Source of the DNA: Rubrivivax sp.
GTDB lineage: Bacteria; Pseudomonadota; Gammaproteobacteria; Burkholderiales; Burkholderiaceae_C
Assembly (NCBI GenBank): GCA_016719535.1
Contig: JADJYX010000047.1
Location: forward strand, 251,874-315,873
Length of the DNA: 64,000 nucleotides
Direction of reading: 5' to 3'
Below the pieces are notes generated by a model. That model was not told the DNA's origin. It did no database searches and was given only the letters and a program-made list of their open reading frames with translations. Both the position numbers and the translations under genes were made by a program. Every line of letters starts with the position of its first letter. Within the stretch, counting starts at the first letter, position 1. Below are positions 16,817 to 25,650 of this stretch, piece by piece.

Positions 16817-19525
16817 ATGACGACCAGCACCCTTGCCCTCACCCCACACGGCCGCCTCACCGCGGTATCCGTGCCGGACGTCCCGCCGCTGCCGTTCGCA
16901 CTGGCCGAGCAGCTGGCGGTGGACAGCGCCCTGGGTTCGGGCCAGGTCCTGCTGGGGCTCGGCGCTGAACATGTCGGCGCGGCCTTGCCGCCGGTCATCG
17001 CCTGGTGGCGCGATCTGGCCGTGCGCTACCTGACCGCGCTGTGCACGCTGCCCGAGGTGGCGGAGCACCTGCCTGGGCGTGTGCCGTCGCCGGATGCCGG
17101 TGAACTGCAGGCGCTGGCGTGGTCGGCGCCGCCGATGGACGGGGCGGAATACCTGTCGGTCGGGGTGCTGGAGCGGCTGTGGCAGGCGCTCGACGCCGCG
17201 CTGCACGCCGCACTGCAGGCCTCGGGCCAGCCGCTGGGCGTCTTCCTGAAGGCGCGCCACCCGGCCTGGAACCTCGTCGGCCGCGTCCACGTCCATCTGG
17301 CCGAGAACCGCAAGGACGAGCAGTTTCCCTTCGCCTTCCTCGCCACCTACACCACCCGGCTGTCGGCGCAGGGCAAGGCGCAGCACCGGCCGCTGGGCGA
17401 GGCCCTGCGCGAATACGCTGCCGCTGCCGACAAGGAGCGGCTGCTGGCCCTGCTGGCGCCGCTGCAACGCGCCGGCGAGGGCTGCCTCTGGTTGAAGGAC
17501 CTGATCGACCGTCGCCAGATCTTCCAGCCGCTGCGCTGGAGCGCCGGCGAGGCGCTGACCTTCCTGCACGATGTGCCGAAGCTGGAGCACGCCGGCGTGG
17601 TGGTGCGCATGCCGGCGCAGTGGCGGGCCAACCGGCCCGCGCGCGCGGCGGTCAGCGCCACGGTCGGTGCGCGGCAGCCGTCGCGGGTCGGACAGGACGC
17701 GCTGCTCGACTTCCAGGTGTCGGTGGTCATCGACGGCGAGCCGCTGACCGCCGCCGAGGTGGGTGGCCTGCTGGCCGACAGTGGTGGGCTGGTGTTCATC
17801 CGCGGCAAATGGGTCGAGGTCGACCGCGAGCGGCTGCAGCAGACGCTGACGCAGTTCGAACAGGTCGAGCGCCTGGCCCGCGAGCAAGGCCTGGGCTTCT
17901 TCGATGCCATGCGCCTGCTGGCCGGGGCCGATGCGACCATCGGCGGCAAGGAGGTGAGTGCCTCGCCCGAGTGGGCGCAGGTAAACGCCGGGCCATGGCT
18001 GGCCGAAACCTTGGGCGGACTGCGCGGGCCGCAGGGTCTGGCGGCCGTCGACGCCGGGGCCGATCTGCACGCCACGCTGCGGCCGTATCAGCAGGTCGGC
18101 CTGCGCTGGCTGCACCTGCTGTCGCGTCTGCGCCTGGGCGCCTGCCTGGCCGACGACATGGGGCTGGGCAAGACCATCCAGGTGCTGGCGCTGCTGCTGG
18201 TCCGCAAACGCGCCGAAGGCCCGGCCCCGAGCCTGCTGGTGGCCCCGGCCTCGCTGCTTGCCAACTGGGCACAGGAGGCGGCGCGCTTTGCGCCGGGCCT
18301 GCGCGTGCTGGTGGCACACGCCTCGGCACAAAGTGCAGAGCAGCCGGTCGAGGCCCTGGGTGAACTGCCGGCCGAGCGCCTCGCCGGGTTCGATCTGGTG
18401 ATCACCAGCTACGGCTCGCTGCATCGCTTCGCCTGGATCCAGGCCACGGCCTGGCGGCTGGCGATCCTGGACGAGGCGCAGGCGATCAAGAATCCCGCTA
18501 CCCGGCAGACCAAGGCGGCCAAGACGCTGAAGGCCGCCTCACGGCTGGCCCTGACCGGCACGCCGATCGAAAACCGGCTCGGCGACCTGTGGAGCCTGTT
18601 CGACTTCGTCAATCCGGGTCTGCTGGGTGGCGCGAAGTCCTTCGCCAGCTTCACCAGGCGCCTGGCCGACGGCTCCGGCGGCTACGCGCCGCTGCGCCGG
18701 CTGGTGCAGCCCTACATCCTGCGCCGGCTCAAGACGGACAAGGCGGTGATCAGCGATCTGCCGGACAAGATCGAGCAGAACGCGTACTGCGGCCTGTCGC
18801 GCAAGCAGGCGGCGCTGTACCAGCAGGCGGTGGGCGATCTGGCCAAGGCGCTCGACGAGGGGGTCGAGGGCGTGGCGCGCAAGGGGTTGGTGCTGGCCTT
18901 TCTCACCCGCTTCAAGCAGATCTGCAACCACCCCTCGCAGTGGCTGCGCGACGGTGGCTGGGCCGAGTCCGACAGCGGCAAGCTGGCCCGGCTGCGCGAG
19001 CTGGCCGAGGTCATCGCCGCCAAGCAGGAAAAGATGCTGGTGTTCAGCCAGTATGCCGAGGCGACCGAACCGATCGCCGCCTTTCTGGGTTCGATCTTCG
19101 GGCGCGAGGGTTGCGTGCTGACCGGCGCCACCGCGGTGAAGGGGCGCCAGGCACTCGTTGCACGCTTCCAGGGCGACGAAAGCGTGCCCTTCTTCGTGCT
19201 CTCGCTGAAGGCCGGCGGGTCGGGCCTGAACCTCACTGCCGCCTCGCATGTCGTTCACTTCGACCGCTGGTGGAATCCCGCCGTGGAAAGCCAGGCCACC
19301 GACCGCGCCTACCGCATCGGCCAGAAGCGCAACGTCCTGGTCCACAAGTTTGTCTGCCGCGGCACCGTCGAGGAGAGAATCGACGCCATGATCAGCGACA
19401 AGAAGCAACTGGCCGCCGACCTGCTCGATGCCGGTGGCGGCGAGGTCAGGTTGACCGAGCTGAGCGATGCCGAACTCTTGCGCCTGGTCAGCCTCGACCT
19501 GAAATCCGCCACCAGCGAAGGATAG
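16817..19525 (+). CDS. SNF2-family DEAD/DEAH helicase (HepA-like)
   Basis: 902-residue SNF2 ATPase. The first about 400 residues form the bacterial SNF2-associated region. The motor follows: motif I DDMGLGKTIQ (near residue 452), motif II DEAQ (near 551), TGTPIENRLGDLWSLFDFV, and in the second RecA lobe LKAGGSGLNL and the arginine-finger motif QATDRAYRIGQ. Such proteins translocate on duplex DNA and remodel protein-DNA complexes; no nuclease domain is seen. The stop is 2 bp before the start of a SWIM zinc-finger gene, so the two form an operon. Cellular role of the pair is unknown. Confidence 0.92.
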   Translation: MTTSTLALTPHGRLTAVSVPDVPPLPFALAEQLAVDSALGSGQVLLGLGAEHVGAALPPVIAWWRDLAVRYLTALCTLPEVAEHLPGRVPSPDAGELQALAWSAPPMDGAEYLSVGVLERLWQALDAALHAALQASGQPLGVFLKARHPAWNLVGRVHVHLAENRKDEQFPFAFLATYTTRLSAQGKAQHRPLGEALREYAAAADKERLLALLAPLQRAGEGCLWLKDLIDRRQIFQPLRWSAGEALTFLHDVPKLEHAGVVVRMPAQWRANRPARAAVSATVGARQPSRVGQDALLDFQVSVVIDGEPLTAAEVGGLLADSGGLVFIRGKWVEVDRERLQQTLTQFEQVERLAREQGLGFFDAMRLLAGADATIGGKEVSASPEWAQVNAGPWLAETLGGLRGPQGLAAVDAGADLHATLRPYQQVGLRWLHLLSRLRLGACLADDMGLGKTIQVLALLLVRKRAEGPAPSLLVAPASLLANWAQEAARFAPGLRVLVAHASAQSAEQPVEALGELPAERLAGFDLVITSYGSLHRFAWIQATAWRLAILDEAQAIKNPATRQTKAAKTLKAASRLALTGTPIENRLGDLWSLFDFVNPGLLGGAKSFASFTRRLADGSGGYAPLRRLVQPYILRRLKTDKAVISDLPDKIEQNAYCGLSRKQAALYQQAVGDLAKALDEGVEGVARKGLVLAFLTRFKQICNHPSQWLRDGGWAESDSGKLARLRELAEVIAAKQEKMLVFSQYAEATEPIAAFLGSIFGREGCVLTGATAVKGRQALVARFQGDESVPFFVLSLKAGGSGLNLTAASHVVHFDRWWNPAVESQATDRAYRIGQKRNVLVHKFVCRGTVEERIDAMISDKKQLAADLLDAGGGEVRLTELSDAELLRLVSLDLKSATSEG

Positions 19526-19527
19526 CC

Positions 19528-20523
19528 ATGTTCGACGAGTGGGCGCCCTATGTCCCGGTTGCCGAGCGCCGCCGCAAGGCCGCCGGCGCGATGGCCAGGT
19601 TGGCCAAGAAGGGGCAGACCATTTCGCCGGTCGTCGTCCAGGGCAGCACCATTGCCACCACGGCCTGGGGCAAGGCCTGGTGCGCCAACATGGAGAGCTA
19701 CAGCGACTATGCCAACCGCCTGCCGCGCGGTCGCACCTACGTACGCAACGGGTCGGTGGTCGACCTGCAGATCACGCCCGGCACGGTCGCGGCGAAGGTC
19801 AGCGGGTCATCGATCTACTGCACCACCATCACGGTGAAGCCGGTGCCGAAGGAAAACTGGCAGCAGATCTGCGCCGCCTGCGCCGGCGGCATCGACTCGC
19901 TGGTGGAACTGCTGCAAGGGCGTTTCTCCCGGAGTGTCATGGACCGCCTGTGCCGCCAGGGCGATGGACTGTTCCCCGCGCCCAAGGACATCCGCTTCGA
20001 CTGCTCGTGCCCGGACAGCGCCACCCTGTGCAAGCATGTCGCCGCCGTCCTCTACGGCGTTGGTGCCCGCCTCGACAGCCAGCCGGAGCTGCTGTTCACC
20101 CTGCGCCAGGTCGATCCGGCCGAACTGCTGAGCAAGGCCGGCAGTGGCGTGGTCACCGCCCCTGCGGCTGGCGAGCGCACGCTGGCCGACGACGATCTCG
20201 GTGCCCTCTTCGGGCTGGAGATGGATGGATCCACCGCCACGGCCTCGGCGGCGCCGATGCAGCCGCGGCCGGCGGCCAGGCCGGGTCGTGCGGCGCGCCC
20301 AGCCGCCAAGCCGACGCGGGCGCGCGATCCGGCCTCCCGCCTGCTGGCCGCCTTGCGCCAGGCAGGGTCGCTGGACAACGCCGCCGCCCGCGCTGCCACC
20401 GGCCTCGACGCCGAGGCGGTGCGGCCACTGCTCAGGCAATTGGTGGCGGACGGACACGCAAGGGTACAAGGGCAACGGCGCGGCACGCGTTATGTGGCGG
20501 TCGGCAACAAGCGCAGGGCATGA
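19528..20523 (+). CDS. SWIM zinc-finger protein with C-terminal winged-helix-like region
   Basis: 331 residues. The SWIM motif FDCSCPDSATLCKH (about residues 158-170, C-x-C-xn-C-x-H) binds zinc and is thought to bind DNA or protein. Before it lies the conserved WGKAWCANMESYSDYANRLP segment shared by bacterial SWIM proteins that accompany SNF2 helicases. A Pro/Ala/Arg-rich linker then leads to a C-terminal region of about 65 residues (LDAEAVRPLLRQLVADGHAR) that looks like a winged helix. It starts 2 bp after the SNF2 helicase stop, so the products probably act together on DNA. Confidence 0.88.
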   Translation: MFDEWAPYVPVAERRRKAAGAMARLAKKGQTISPVVVQGSTIATTAWGKAWCANMESYSDYANRLPRGRTYVRNGSVVDLQITPGTVAAKVSGSSIYCTTITVKPVPKENWQQICAACAGGIDSLVELLQGRFSRSVMDRLCRQGDGLFPAPKDIRFDCSCPDSATLCKHVAAVLYGVGARLDSQPELLFTLRQVDPAELLSKAGSGVVTAPAAGERTLADDDLGALFGLEMDGSTATASAAPMQPRPAARPGRAARPAAKPTRARDPASRLLAALRQAGSLDNAAARAATGLDAEAVRPLLRQLVADGHARVQGQRRGTRYVAVGNKRRA

Positions 20524-20849
20524 GCTTCATCGCTGCAGGCGGGATGCTGGGGGCCGCGGCGCGGGTCCGCACGCCGACCATCGCCCACCATGCCGGGCGA
20601 AGGTCCAGAGGGGTGCCCGCCAGCCGGTGCGGCCAGCGCGACGTGAAGGCGGTCCGTGCAATCGGCTGATCCTGAATACCCAACTCAACATTGACATCGC
20701 AGCACGGCTGCCCGGCGGACCGCGGTCGTGGTCGCGCTGCGGGATGCACGCGCGGCGCCTGGGCTGCCCTGCGGCGCAGCCCCCGTCGGGCACAATCGTC
20801 GACGACAACGATCCTCGCTGGCGACCGACGTGTTGCCTGACTGCTCCCG
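20524..20849. other. Intergenic region before tadA
   Basis: About 325 bp with no supported gene. It probably holds the promoter for the tadA-ldcA-ABC transporter operon, but no convincing -35/-10 pair or terminator hairpin could be picked by eye. Confidence 0.4.
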
Positions 20850-21461
20850 ATGACCGACGACCCGCTGGACGAACGCGGCATGCGCCTGGCGCTGGACCAG
20901 GCCCACAACGCCTGGCTGGTGGGCGAGGTGCCGGTGGGCGCGGTGATCGTGCGCCGCGGCCCCGAGGGAATGCAGGTGCTGGCCACCGGCTACAACCGCC
21001 CGATCACCACCCACGACCCGACGGCGCATGCCGAGATCGTCGCGCTGCGCCATGCCGCCACGCTGCTGGAAAACTACCGCCTGCCCGACTGCGAGCTCTA
21101 CGTGACGCTCGAGCCGTGCCCGATGTGCGCGATGGCACTGATGCATGCGCGCTTCAAGCGCGTGGTCTTCGGCGCGGCCGATCCCAAGACCGGTGCTGCC
21201 GGCTCGGTGCTGGACCTGTTTGCGCAAAGCCGGCTCAACCACCACACCGAGGTGGTGGGTGGCGTGCTGGCCGAGGACTGCGGCGCGCTGCTGCGCCGCT
21301 TCTTCGCCGAGCGGCGCGCACAGCAGCGCGCCGAACGGCAGGCGGCGGGGCCAGCCGGCGTCGAGGCGCCTGCCATTCCGACGGGTGAGGCCACCGAACT
21401 GCTCGTTGACCCGTCCGCGGGCCTGCCCGCCGACACAGCCCATCCGTCCGACATCCGATGA
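20850..21461 (+). CDS. tadA: tRNA-specific adenosine deaminase
   Basis: 203-residue cytidine-deaminase-fold enzyme that converts adenosine-34 to inosine in tRNA-Arg(ACG), an essential step for decoding. The zinc-binding, catalytic HAE (His60, Glu62) and PCPMC (Cys90, Cys93) motifs are intact, as is GEVPVGAVIV. The C-terminal about 40 residues form a Pro/Ala-rich tail beyond the usual length of about 160. ATG at 20850. Its stop overlaps the ldcA start (ATGA). Confidence 0.95.
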   Translation: MTDDPLDERGMRLALDQAHNAWLVGEVPVGAVIVRRGPEGMQVLATGYNRPITTHDPTAHAEIVALRHAATLLENYRLPDCELYVTLEPCPMCAMALMHARFKRVVFGAADPKTGAAGSVLDLFAQSRLNHHTEVVGGVLAEDCGALLRRFFAERRAQQRAERQAAGPAGVEAPAIPTGEATELLVDPSAGLPADTAHPSDIR

Positions 21462-22366
21462 CCTCGCTCCTGCTCTTCAGCCCCTCGGGCGTGGTGGCGC
21501 GCCCGCCGGCGCTGCGCCTGGCCGCGCGCCGCCTGTCGGCGCTGGGCTTCGACACCCGCCTCGACGAATCGGCGCTGGCCCGCCACCAGCGCTTTGCCGG
21601 CGACGACGACTGCCGCCTGCAGGCGCTGCACCGCGTGGCCGGCGAGGCGCCCTCGATCGCCATGGCCACCCGCGGCGGCTATGGCCTGACGCGGCTGCTC
21701 GACCGCATCGACTGGCCGCTGCTGGCGCGCGCCGCCGGGCACGGCACGCGCTGGGTCGGGCACAGCGACTTCACCGCGCTGCAGCTCGGCCTGTGGGCGC
21801 ACACCGGTGCGGCCAGTTGGGCCGGACCGATGGCGCTGGACGACTTCGGCCGCGCCGATGCAGCCGGCGGCCTGGACGACGTCACCGTCGGCTGCTTCTC
21901 CGAGGCCATGGCGGGCGAGCTCGAGGCGGTGGGCTTTCGCACCGAGGCCGGCTTCGACGGCCTGCAGGCCCGCGGGCCGCTGTGGGGCGGCAACCTGACC
22001 ATGCTGTGCTCGCTGCTGGGCACACCGCATTTTCCGAAGCCGGCGCGCGTGAAGGGCGGGGTGCTCTTCGTCGAGGACGTCAACGAGCATCCGTACCGGG
22101 TCGAGCGCATGCTGCTGCAGCTGCTGCAGGCCGGGGTGCTGGGCACGCAGCGCGCGCTGCTGATCGGCGACGTCGGCGGCTGGAAGCCGTCGCCGCTGGA
22201 CCGCGGCTACCGCGTCGCGGCCATGGTGCAGCAGCTGCGCCGGCAGACGACGTTGCCCGTGCTGACGGGCCTGCCCTTCGGCCATGTGCCGACCAAGCTC
22301 AGCCTGCCGGTGGGCCGCCGGGTGACGCTGGCGGTGCAGGGCCGCGACGTGCTGATCGGCTGGTGA
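21458..22366 (+). CDS. ldcA: Murein LD-carboxypeptidase (peptidase S66)
   Basis: 302-residue cytoplasmic serine peptidase that removes the terminal D-Ala from murein tetrapeptides during peptidoglycan recycling. Catalytic residues are visible: Ser103 in GHSDFTALQL, an acidic residue in FVEDVNE (206-210), and His276 in LPFGHVPTK. ATRGGYG near residue 70 is the conserved substrate loop. It is translationally coupled to tadA by ATGA overlap and is followed 3 bp later by the solute-binding protein of a peptide transporter. The order suggests that imported muropeptides are its substrate. Confidence 0.93.
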   Translation: MTSLLLFSPSGVVARPPALRLAARRLSALGFDTRLDESALARHQRFAGDDDCRLQALHRVAGEAPSIAMATRGGYGLTRLLDRIDWPLLARAAGHGTRWVGHSDFTALQLGLWAHTGAASWAGPMALDDFGRADAAGGLDDVTVGCFSEAMAGELEAVGFRTEAGFDGLQARGPLWGGNLTMLCSLLGTPHFPKPARVKGGVLFVEDVNEHPYRVERMLLQLLQAGVLGTQRALLIGDVGGWKPSPLDRGYRVAAMVQQLRRQTTLPVLTGLPFGHVPTKLSLPVGRRVTLAVQGRDVLIGW

Positions 22367-22369
22367 TCC

Positions 22370-24583
22370 ATGCGCCTTGACCGCATCGTCCGCTCGGTGG
22401 CAGCCGGCCTGGCGCTGGGCCTGGCCGGCTGCAACAACAACCCCTGGCCGGATGGCGAGGCCGCCACCAATACGCTGTACAGCGCGGTGCAGGAATCGTC
22501 GCCGCGCCACCTGGACCCGACGGCCTCGTACTGGAGCAACGACACGCCGTTTACCTACCAGATCTACGAGCCGCCCTATGGCTACCACTACCTGAAGCGA
22601 CCCTACCAGCTGGTGCCCAAGTCGGCTGCGGCGGTCGTCAAGCCGCGCTATGTCGGCAAGGACGGTCAGCCGCTGCCCGACGACGCGCCGGGCGAACAGG
22701 TGGCCGAAAGCATCTACGACGTGCCCATCAAGCCGGGCATCCGCTTCCAGCCGCACCCGGCCTTCGCGCAGGACGGGCAGGGCCGCTACCGCTATCACGC
22801 GATGCAGCCCGGCGAGCTGGGTGCGCGCCGCTCGCCGCTGGATTTCGAACACCAGGGCACGCGCGAGCTGGTGGCCGACGACTTCGTCTATGCGCTCAAG
22901 CGCCATGCCACCACGCGCATCACGACGCCGATCTTCTCCACCTTCGCGCAATACGTGGTGGGCCTGGCCGATTACGGCAAATTCGTCCGCGCCGAGGATG
23001 CCAGGCTGCGCGCCGGCGAGGACCCGGCCAGCCTGGACAAGCCCTTCCTCGATTTCAGGAAGTGGCCGCTGGCCGGCGCCAGCGCGCCCGACAAGCACCT
23101 GCTGCGCATCCGCATCAAGGGCAAATATCCGCAGTGGAACTACTGGATGCAGATGACCTTCATGGCCCCGGTGCCGTGGGAGGCCGATGCCTTCTACGCC
23201 CAGCCGGGCATGGCCGCGGCCGGGCTGTCGCTGGACCGCTGGCCGGTGGGCACGGGCCCGTACATGATGGCCGAGTTCGTGCAGGACCGCCGCCACGTGC
23301 TGGTGCGCAACCCCCATTACCGCGGCGAGCCCTATCCCTGCGAAGGCATGCCCGGCGACCGCGAGGCCGGGCGCCTGGCCGACTGCGGCAAACCCACGCC
23401 CTTCATCGACCGCATGGTCTTCACCATCGAGCGCGAGGGCGTGCCGCGCCAGAACAAGTTCCGCCAGGGCTATTACGACCTCGAGGTCTTCGAGCGCACC
23501 GACACCGGCATGTCCTACATCGTCGGCATGCAGGACAGCGAGGACGTCAGGCGCGAGTACACCGAGAAGGGTTTCCGCCTCGGCCAGGGGGCTGATGTCG
23601 GCAGTTATTTCATCGGCTTCAACATGCTCGACCCGGTGATCGGCGCCAGCGCCGACCCCGAGCGCGATGCGCGCAACCGCCGGCTGCGGCAGGCGATCTC
23701 GATTGCCATCGACTGGGACGAGTGGTCGCGCATCTTTCCCAAGGAAGCCGGGCAGACGGCGATGGGGCCGCTGCCGCCGGGCATCTTCGGCTCGCGCGAG
23801 GGCACGGCCGAAGGCGTCAACCCCGTCACCCATGTCTGGAAGGACGGCCAGGCCCAGCGCCGGCCGATCGCCGACGCCAAGCGGCTGATGGTCGAGGCCG
23901 GCTATCCGAACGGCCGTGACGCGAAGACCGGCCAGCCGCTGGTGCTGAACTACGACTACTACGCCGCGCCGACGCCCGGCAACCGGCCGCAGCTGGACTG
24001 GATGGTGCGCCAGTTTGCCAAGATCGACATCCAGCTCGAGATCCGTGCCACCGACAACAACCAGTTCCAGGACAAGGTGCGCAAGGGCACCTACCAGGTA
24101 TTCTGGCTGGGCTGGCTGGCCGACTACCCGGATGCCGAGAACTTCCTCTTCCTGCTGCATGGCCCCTCGGGCAAGACCCGGCACGACGGCGAGAATACGT
24201 CCAACTACGAAAACCCGGCCTTCGACCGCCTGTTCGAGCAGATGAAGCTGTTCGACGACGGGGCGCAGAAGCAGGCGCTGGTGGACCGACTGGTGCGCAT
24301 CGCGCAGGACGACGCACCCTGGAGCTTCGGTTTCTTCCCCTGGACCTCGGGCGCGGCGCAGCGCTGGGTGCACAACTACCACCCCGCGATCCTGATCCGC
24401 GACTCGGGCCGCTACCTGCGCCTGGACGTGGCCGACCGCGTGGCCGCGCAGCGCGCCTGGAACGGCGCCGTGTGGTGGCCGCTGGCGCTGATGGTGGCGG
24501 CGGCCGCGGCGCTGCTGTGGGTGGGCCGGCGCACGCTGCGCCGGCGCGAACGCACGACCGGCCGCGGCCAGGTCCTGACCTGA
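22370..24583 (+). CDS. Peptide ABC transporter substrate-binding lipoprotein, membrane-tethered C-terminus
   Basis: 737-residue solute-binding protein of the OppA/YejA family. The N-terminus is a lipoprotein signal (LALGLAGC, lipid Cys21). The body has the family marks AVQESSPRHLDPTASYWSND, GTGPYMM, LRQAISIAIDWDEW and VFWLGWLADYPDAENF. Unusually it ends in a transmembrane helix (WWPLALMVAAAAALLWVG) followed by Arg-rich residues, giving a second membrane anchor. It is longer than YejA (about 600). It binds peptides in the periplasm for the permeases encoded next (24597, 25651) and the ATPase at 27883. Gene spacing is 3 bp after ldcA. Confidence 0.9.
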   Translation: MRLDRIVRSVAAGLALGLAGCNNNPWPDGEAATNTLYSAVQESSPRHLDPTASYWSNDTPFTYQIYEPPYGYHYLKRPYQLVPKSAAAVVKPRYVGKDGQPLPDDAPGEQVAESIYDVPIKPGIRFQPHPAFAQDGQGRYRYHAMQPGELGARRSPLDFEHQGTRELVADDFVYALKRHATTRITTPIFSTFAQYVVGLADYGKFVRAEDARLRAGEDPASLDKPFLDFRKWPLAGASAPDKHLLRIRIKGKYPQWNYWMQMTFMAPVPWEADAFYAQPGMAAAGLSLDRWPVGTGPYMMAEFVQDRRHVLVRNPHYRGEPYPCEGMPGDREAGRLADCGKPTPFIDRMVFTIEREGVPRQNKFRQGYYDLEVFERTDTGMSYIVGMQDSEDVRREYTEKGFRLGQGADVGSYFIGFNMLDPVIGASADPERDARNRRLRQAISIAIDWDEWSRIFPKEAGQTAMGPLPPGIFGSREGTAEGVNPVTHVWKDGQAQRRPIADAKRLMVEAGYPNGRDAKTGQPLVLNYDYYAAPTPGNRPQLDWMVRQFAKIDIQLEIRATDNNQFQDKVRKGTYQVFWLGWLADYPDAENFLFLLHGPSGKTRHDGENTSNYENPAFDRLFEQMKLFDDGAQKQALVDRLVRIAQDDAPWSFGFFPWTSGAAQRWVHNYHPAILIRDSGRYLRLDVADRVAAQRAWNGAVWWPLALMVAAAAALLWVGRRTLRRRERTTGRGQVLT

Positions 24584-24596
24584 AGAGGCGCCGCGC

Positions 24597-25580
24597 ATGG
24601 CTTCGTATCTGCTCAGGCGCTTGTTCTACGGCCTGCTCATCCTGCTGGGCGTCAACCTGGCCACCTTCTTCCTCTTCTTCACCGTCAATACGCCCGACGA
24701 CATGGCGCGGCTGAACCTGGGCGGCAAGCGCGTCACCGCCGAGGCGATCGAGAAGTGGAAGGTCGAGCGCGGCTACGACAAGCCGCTGTATGTCAACGCC
24801 GGCGCCGATGGCGCCGGCAAGCTGACCGAGACCATCTTCTGGGAACGCTCGGTGTCGCTGTTCGCGCTGCGCTTCGGCCGTGCCGACGGCGAAGCGGCCG
24901 GCGATATCGGCCACGAGGTGGCGTCGCGCATGGGGGTGAGCCTGCAGATGGCGCTGCCGCTGTTCGTGCTGCAGGTCATTGCCAGCACCGCCTTCGCGCT
25001 GCTGCTGGTGATGTTCCGCCATTCGCGGCTGGACTTCTGGGGCGTGGTCGCCTGCGTGCTGATGCTGTCGATCAGCAGTCTCTTCTACATCATCGTCGGG
25101 CAGTTCCTGTTCTCGCGCGTGCTCAGGCTGGCGCCGATCTCGGGCTATGCGCCGGGGCTGGATGCGATCAAATTCCTGGCGCTGCCGATCGTGCTGTCGC
25201 TGATCGCGCGCGTGGGCGGCGAGGCGCGGCTGTACCGCGCCATGTTTCTGGAGGAAACGGCCAAGGACTATGTGCGCACGGCGCGCGCCAAGGGTCTGGC
25301 CGAGCAGGTGGTGCTGTTCCGCCACGTGCTGCGCAATGCGCTGATCCCGATCATCACCAGCGCCGGCGGCTACCTGCCGTATGTCTTCCTCGGCAGCCTG
25401 GTGTTCGAGAGCTTCTTCGGCCTGCCGGGGCTGGGCGCCTACGTCATCGAGGCGATCGGCAAGCAGGACTTCGCCATCGTGCGCACGATGGTCTTCATCG
25501 GTTCGCTGCTCTACATCGCCACCTACATCCTGATCGACCTGGCCTACAGCTGGGCCGATCCGCGGGTGCGGCTGGGATGA
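24597..25580 (+). CDS. Peptide ABC transporter permease, DppB/YejB-like
   Basis: 327-residue inner-membrane permease with about six helices. The first helix is LFYGLLILLGVNLATFFLFF. The coupling-helix EAA motif is seen in RTARAKGLAEQVVLFRHVLRNALIP, which contacts the ATPase. It follows the binding protein by 13 bp and is the first of two permeases. Family and operon both support oligopeptide import. Confidence 0.93.
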   Translation: MASYLLRRLFYGLLILLGVNLATFFLFFTVNTPDDMARLNLGGKRVTAEAIEKWKVERGYDKPLYVNAGADGAGKLTETIFWERSVSLFALRFGRADGEAAGDIGHEVASRMGVSLQMALPLFVLQVIASTAFALLLVMFRHSRLDFWGVVACVLMLSISSLFYIIVGQFLFSRVLRLAPISGYAPGLDAIKFLALPIVLSLIARVGGEARLYRAMFLEETAKDYVRTARAKGLAEQVVLFRHVLRNALIPIITSAGGYLPYVFLGSLVFESFFGLPGLGAYVIEAIGKQDFAIVRTMVFIGSLLYIATYILIDLAYSWADPRVRLG

Positions 25581-25589
25581 GCGCGATCC

Positions 25590-25649
25590 GGGTCCCCCGG
25601 TCGCGCTCGCTCCCCCCCGGGGGGACGACGCGAAGCGTCAAGGGGGTTG
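25590..25649. repeat. GC-rich palindromic intergenic (REP-like) repeat
   Basis: Between the two permease genes lies a stretch that starts GGGTCCCCCGGTCGCG, has the 12-bp palindrome CCCCCCGGGGGG (25613-25624) at its centre, and ends CGAAGCGTCAAGGGGG. It differs sharply from the surrounding coding sequence and can fold into a strong hairpin. I recall near-identical intergenic repeats in Leptothrix/Rubrivivax-type genomes. It may protect or attenuate the operon mRNA; its TTGAATG end leads straight into the next start. Confidence 0.7.
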
Positions 25650-25650
25650 A

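Noticed and set aside
21098..24598. Minus-strand open frame of over 1100 codons opposite tadA, ldcA and the peptide-binding protein
   Set aside because: It is Arg/His/Gln-rich with no domain, and lies antisense to three clearly recognised genes. Such frames arise by codon bias in GC-rich DNA.
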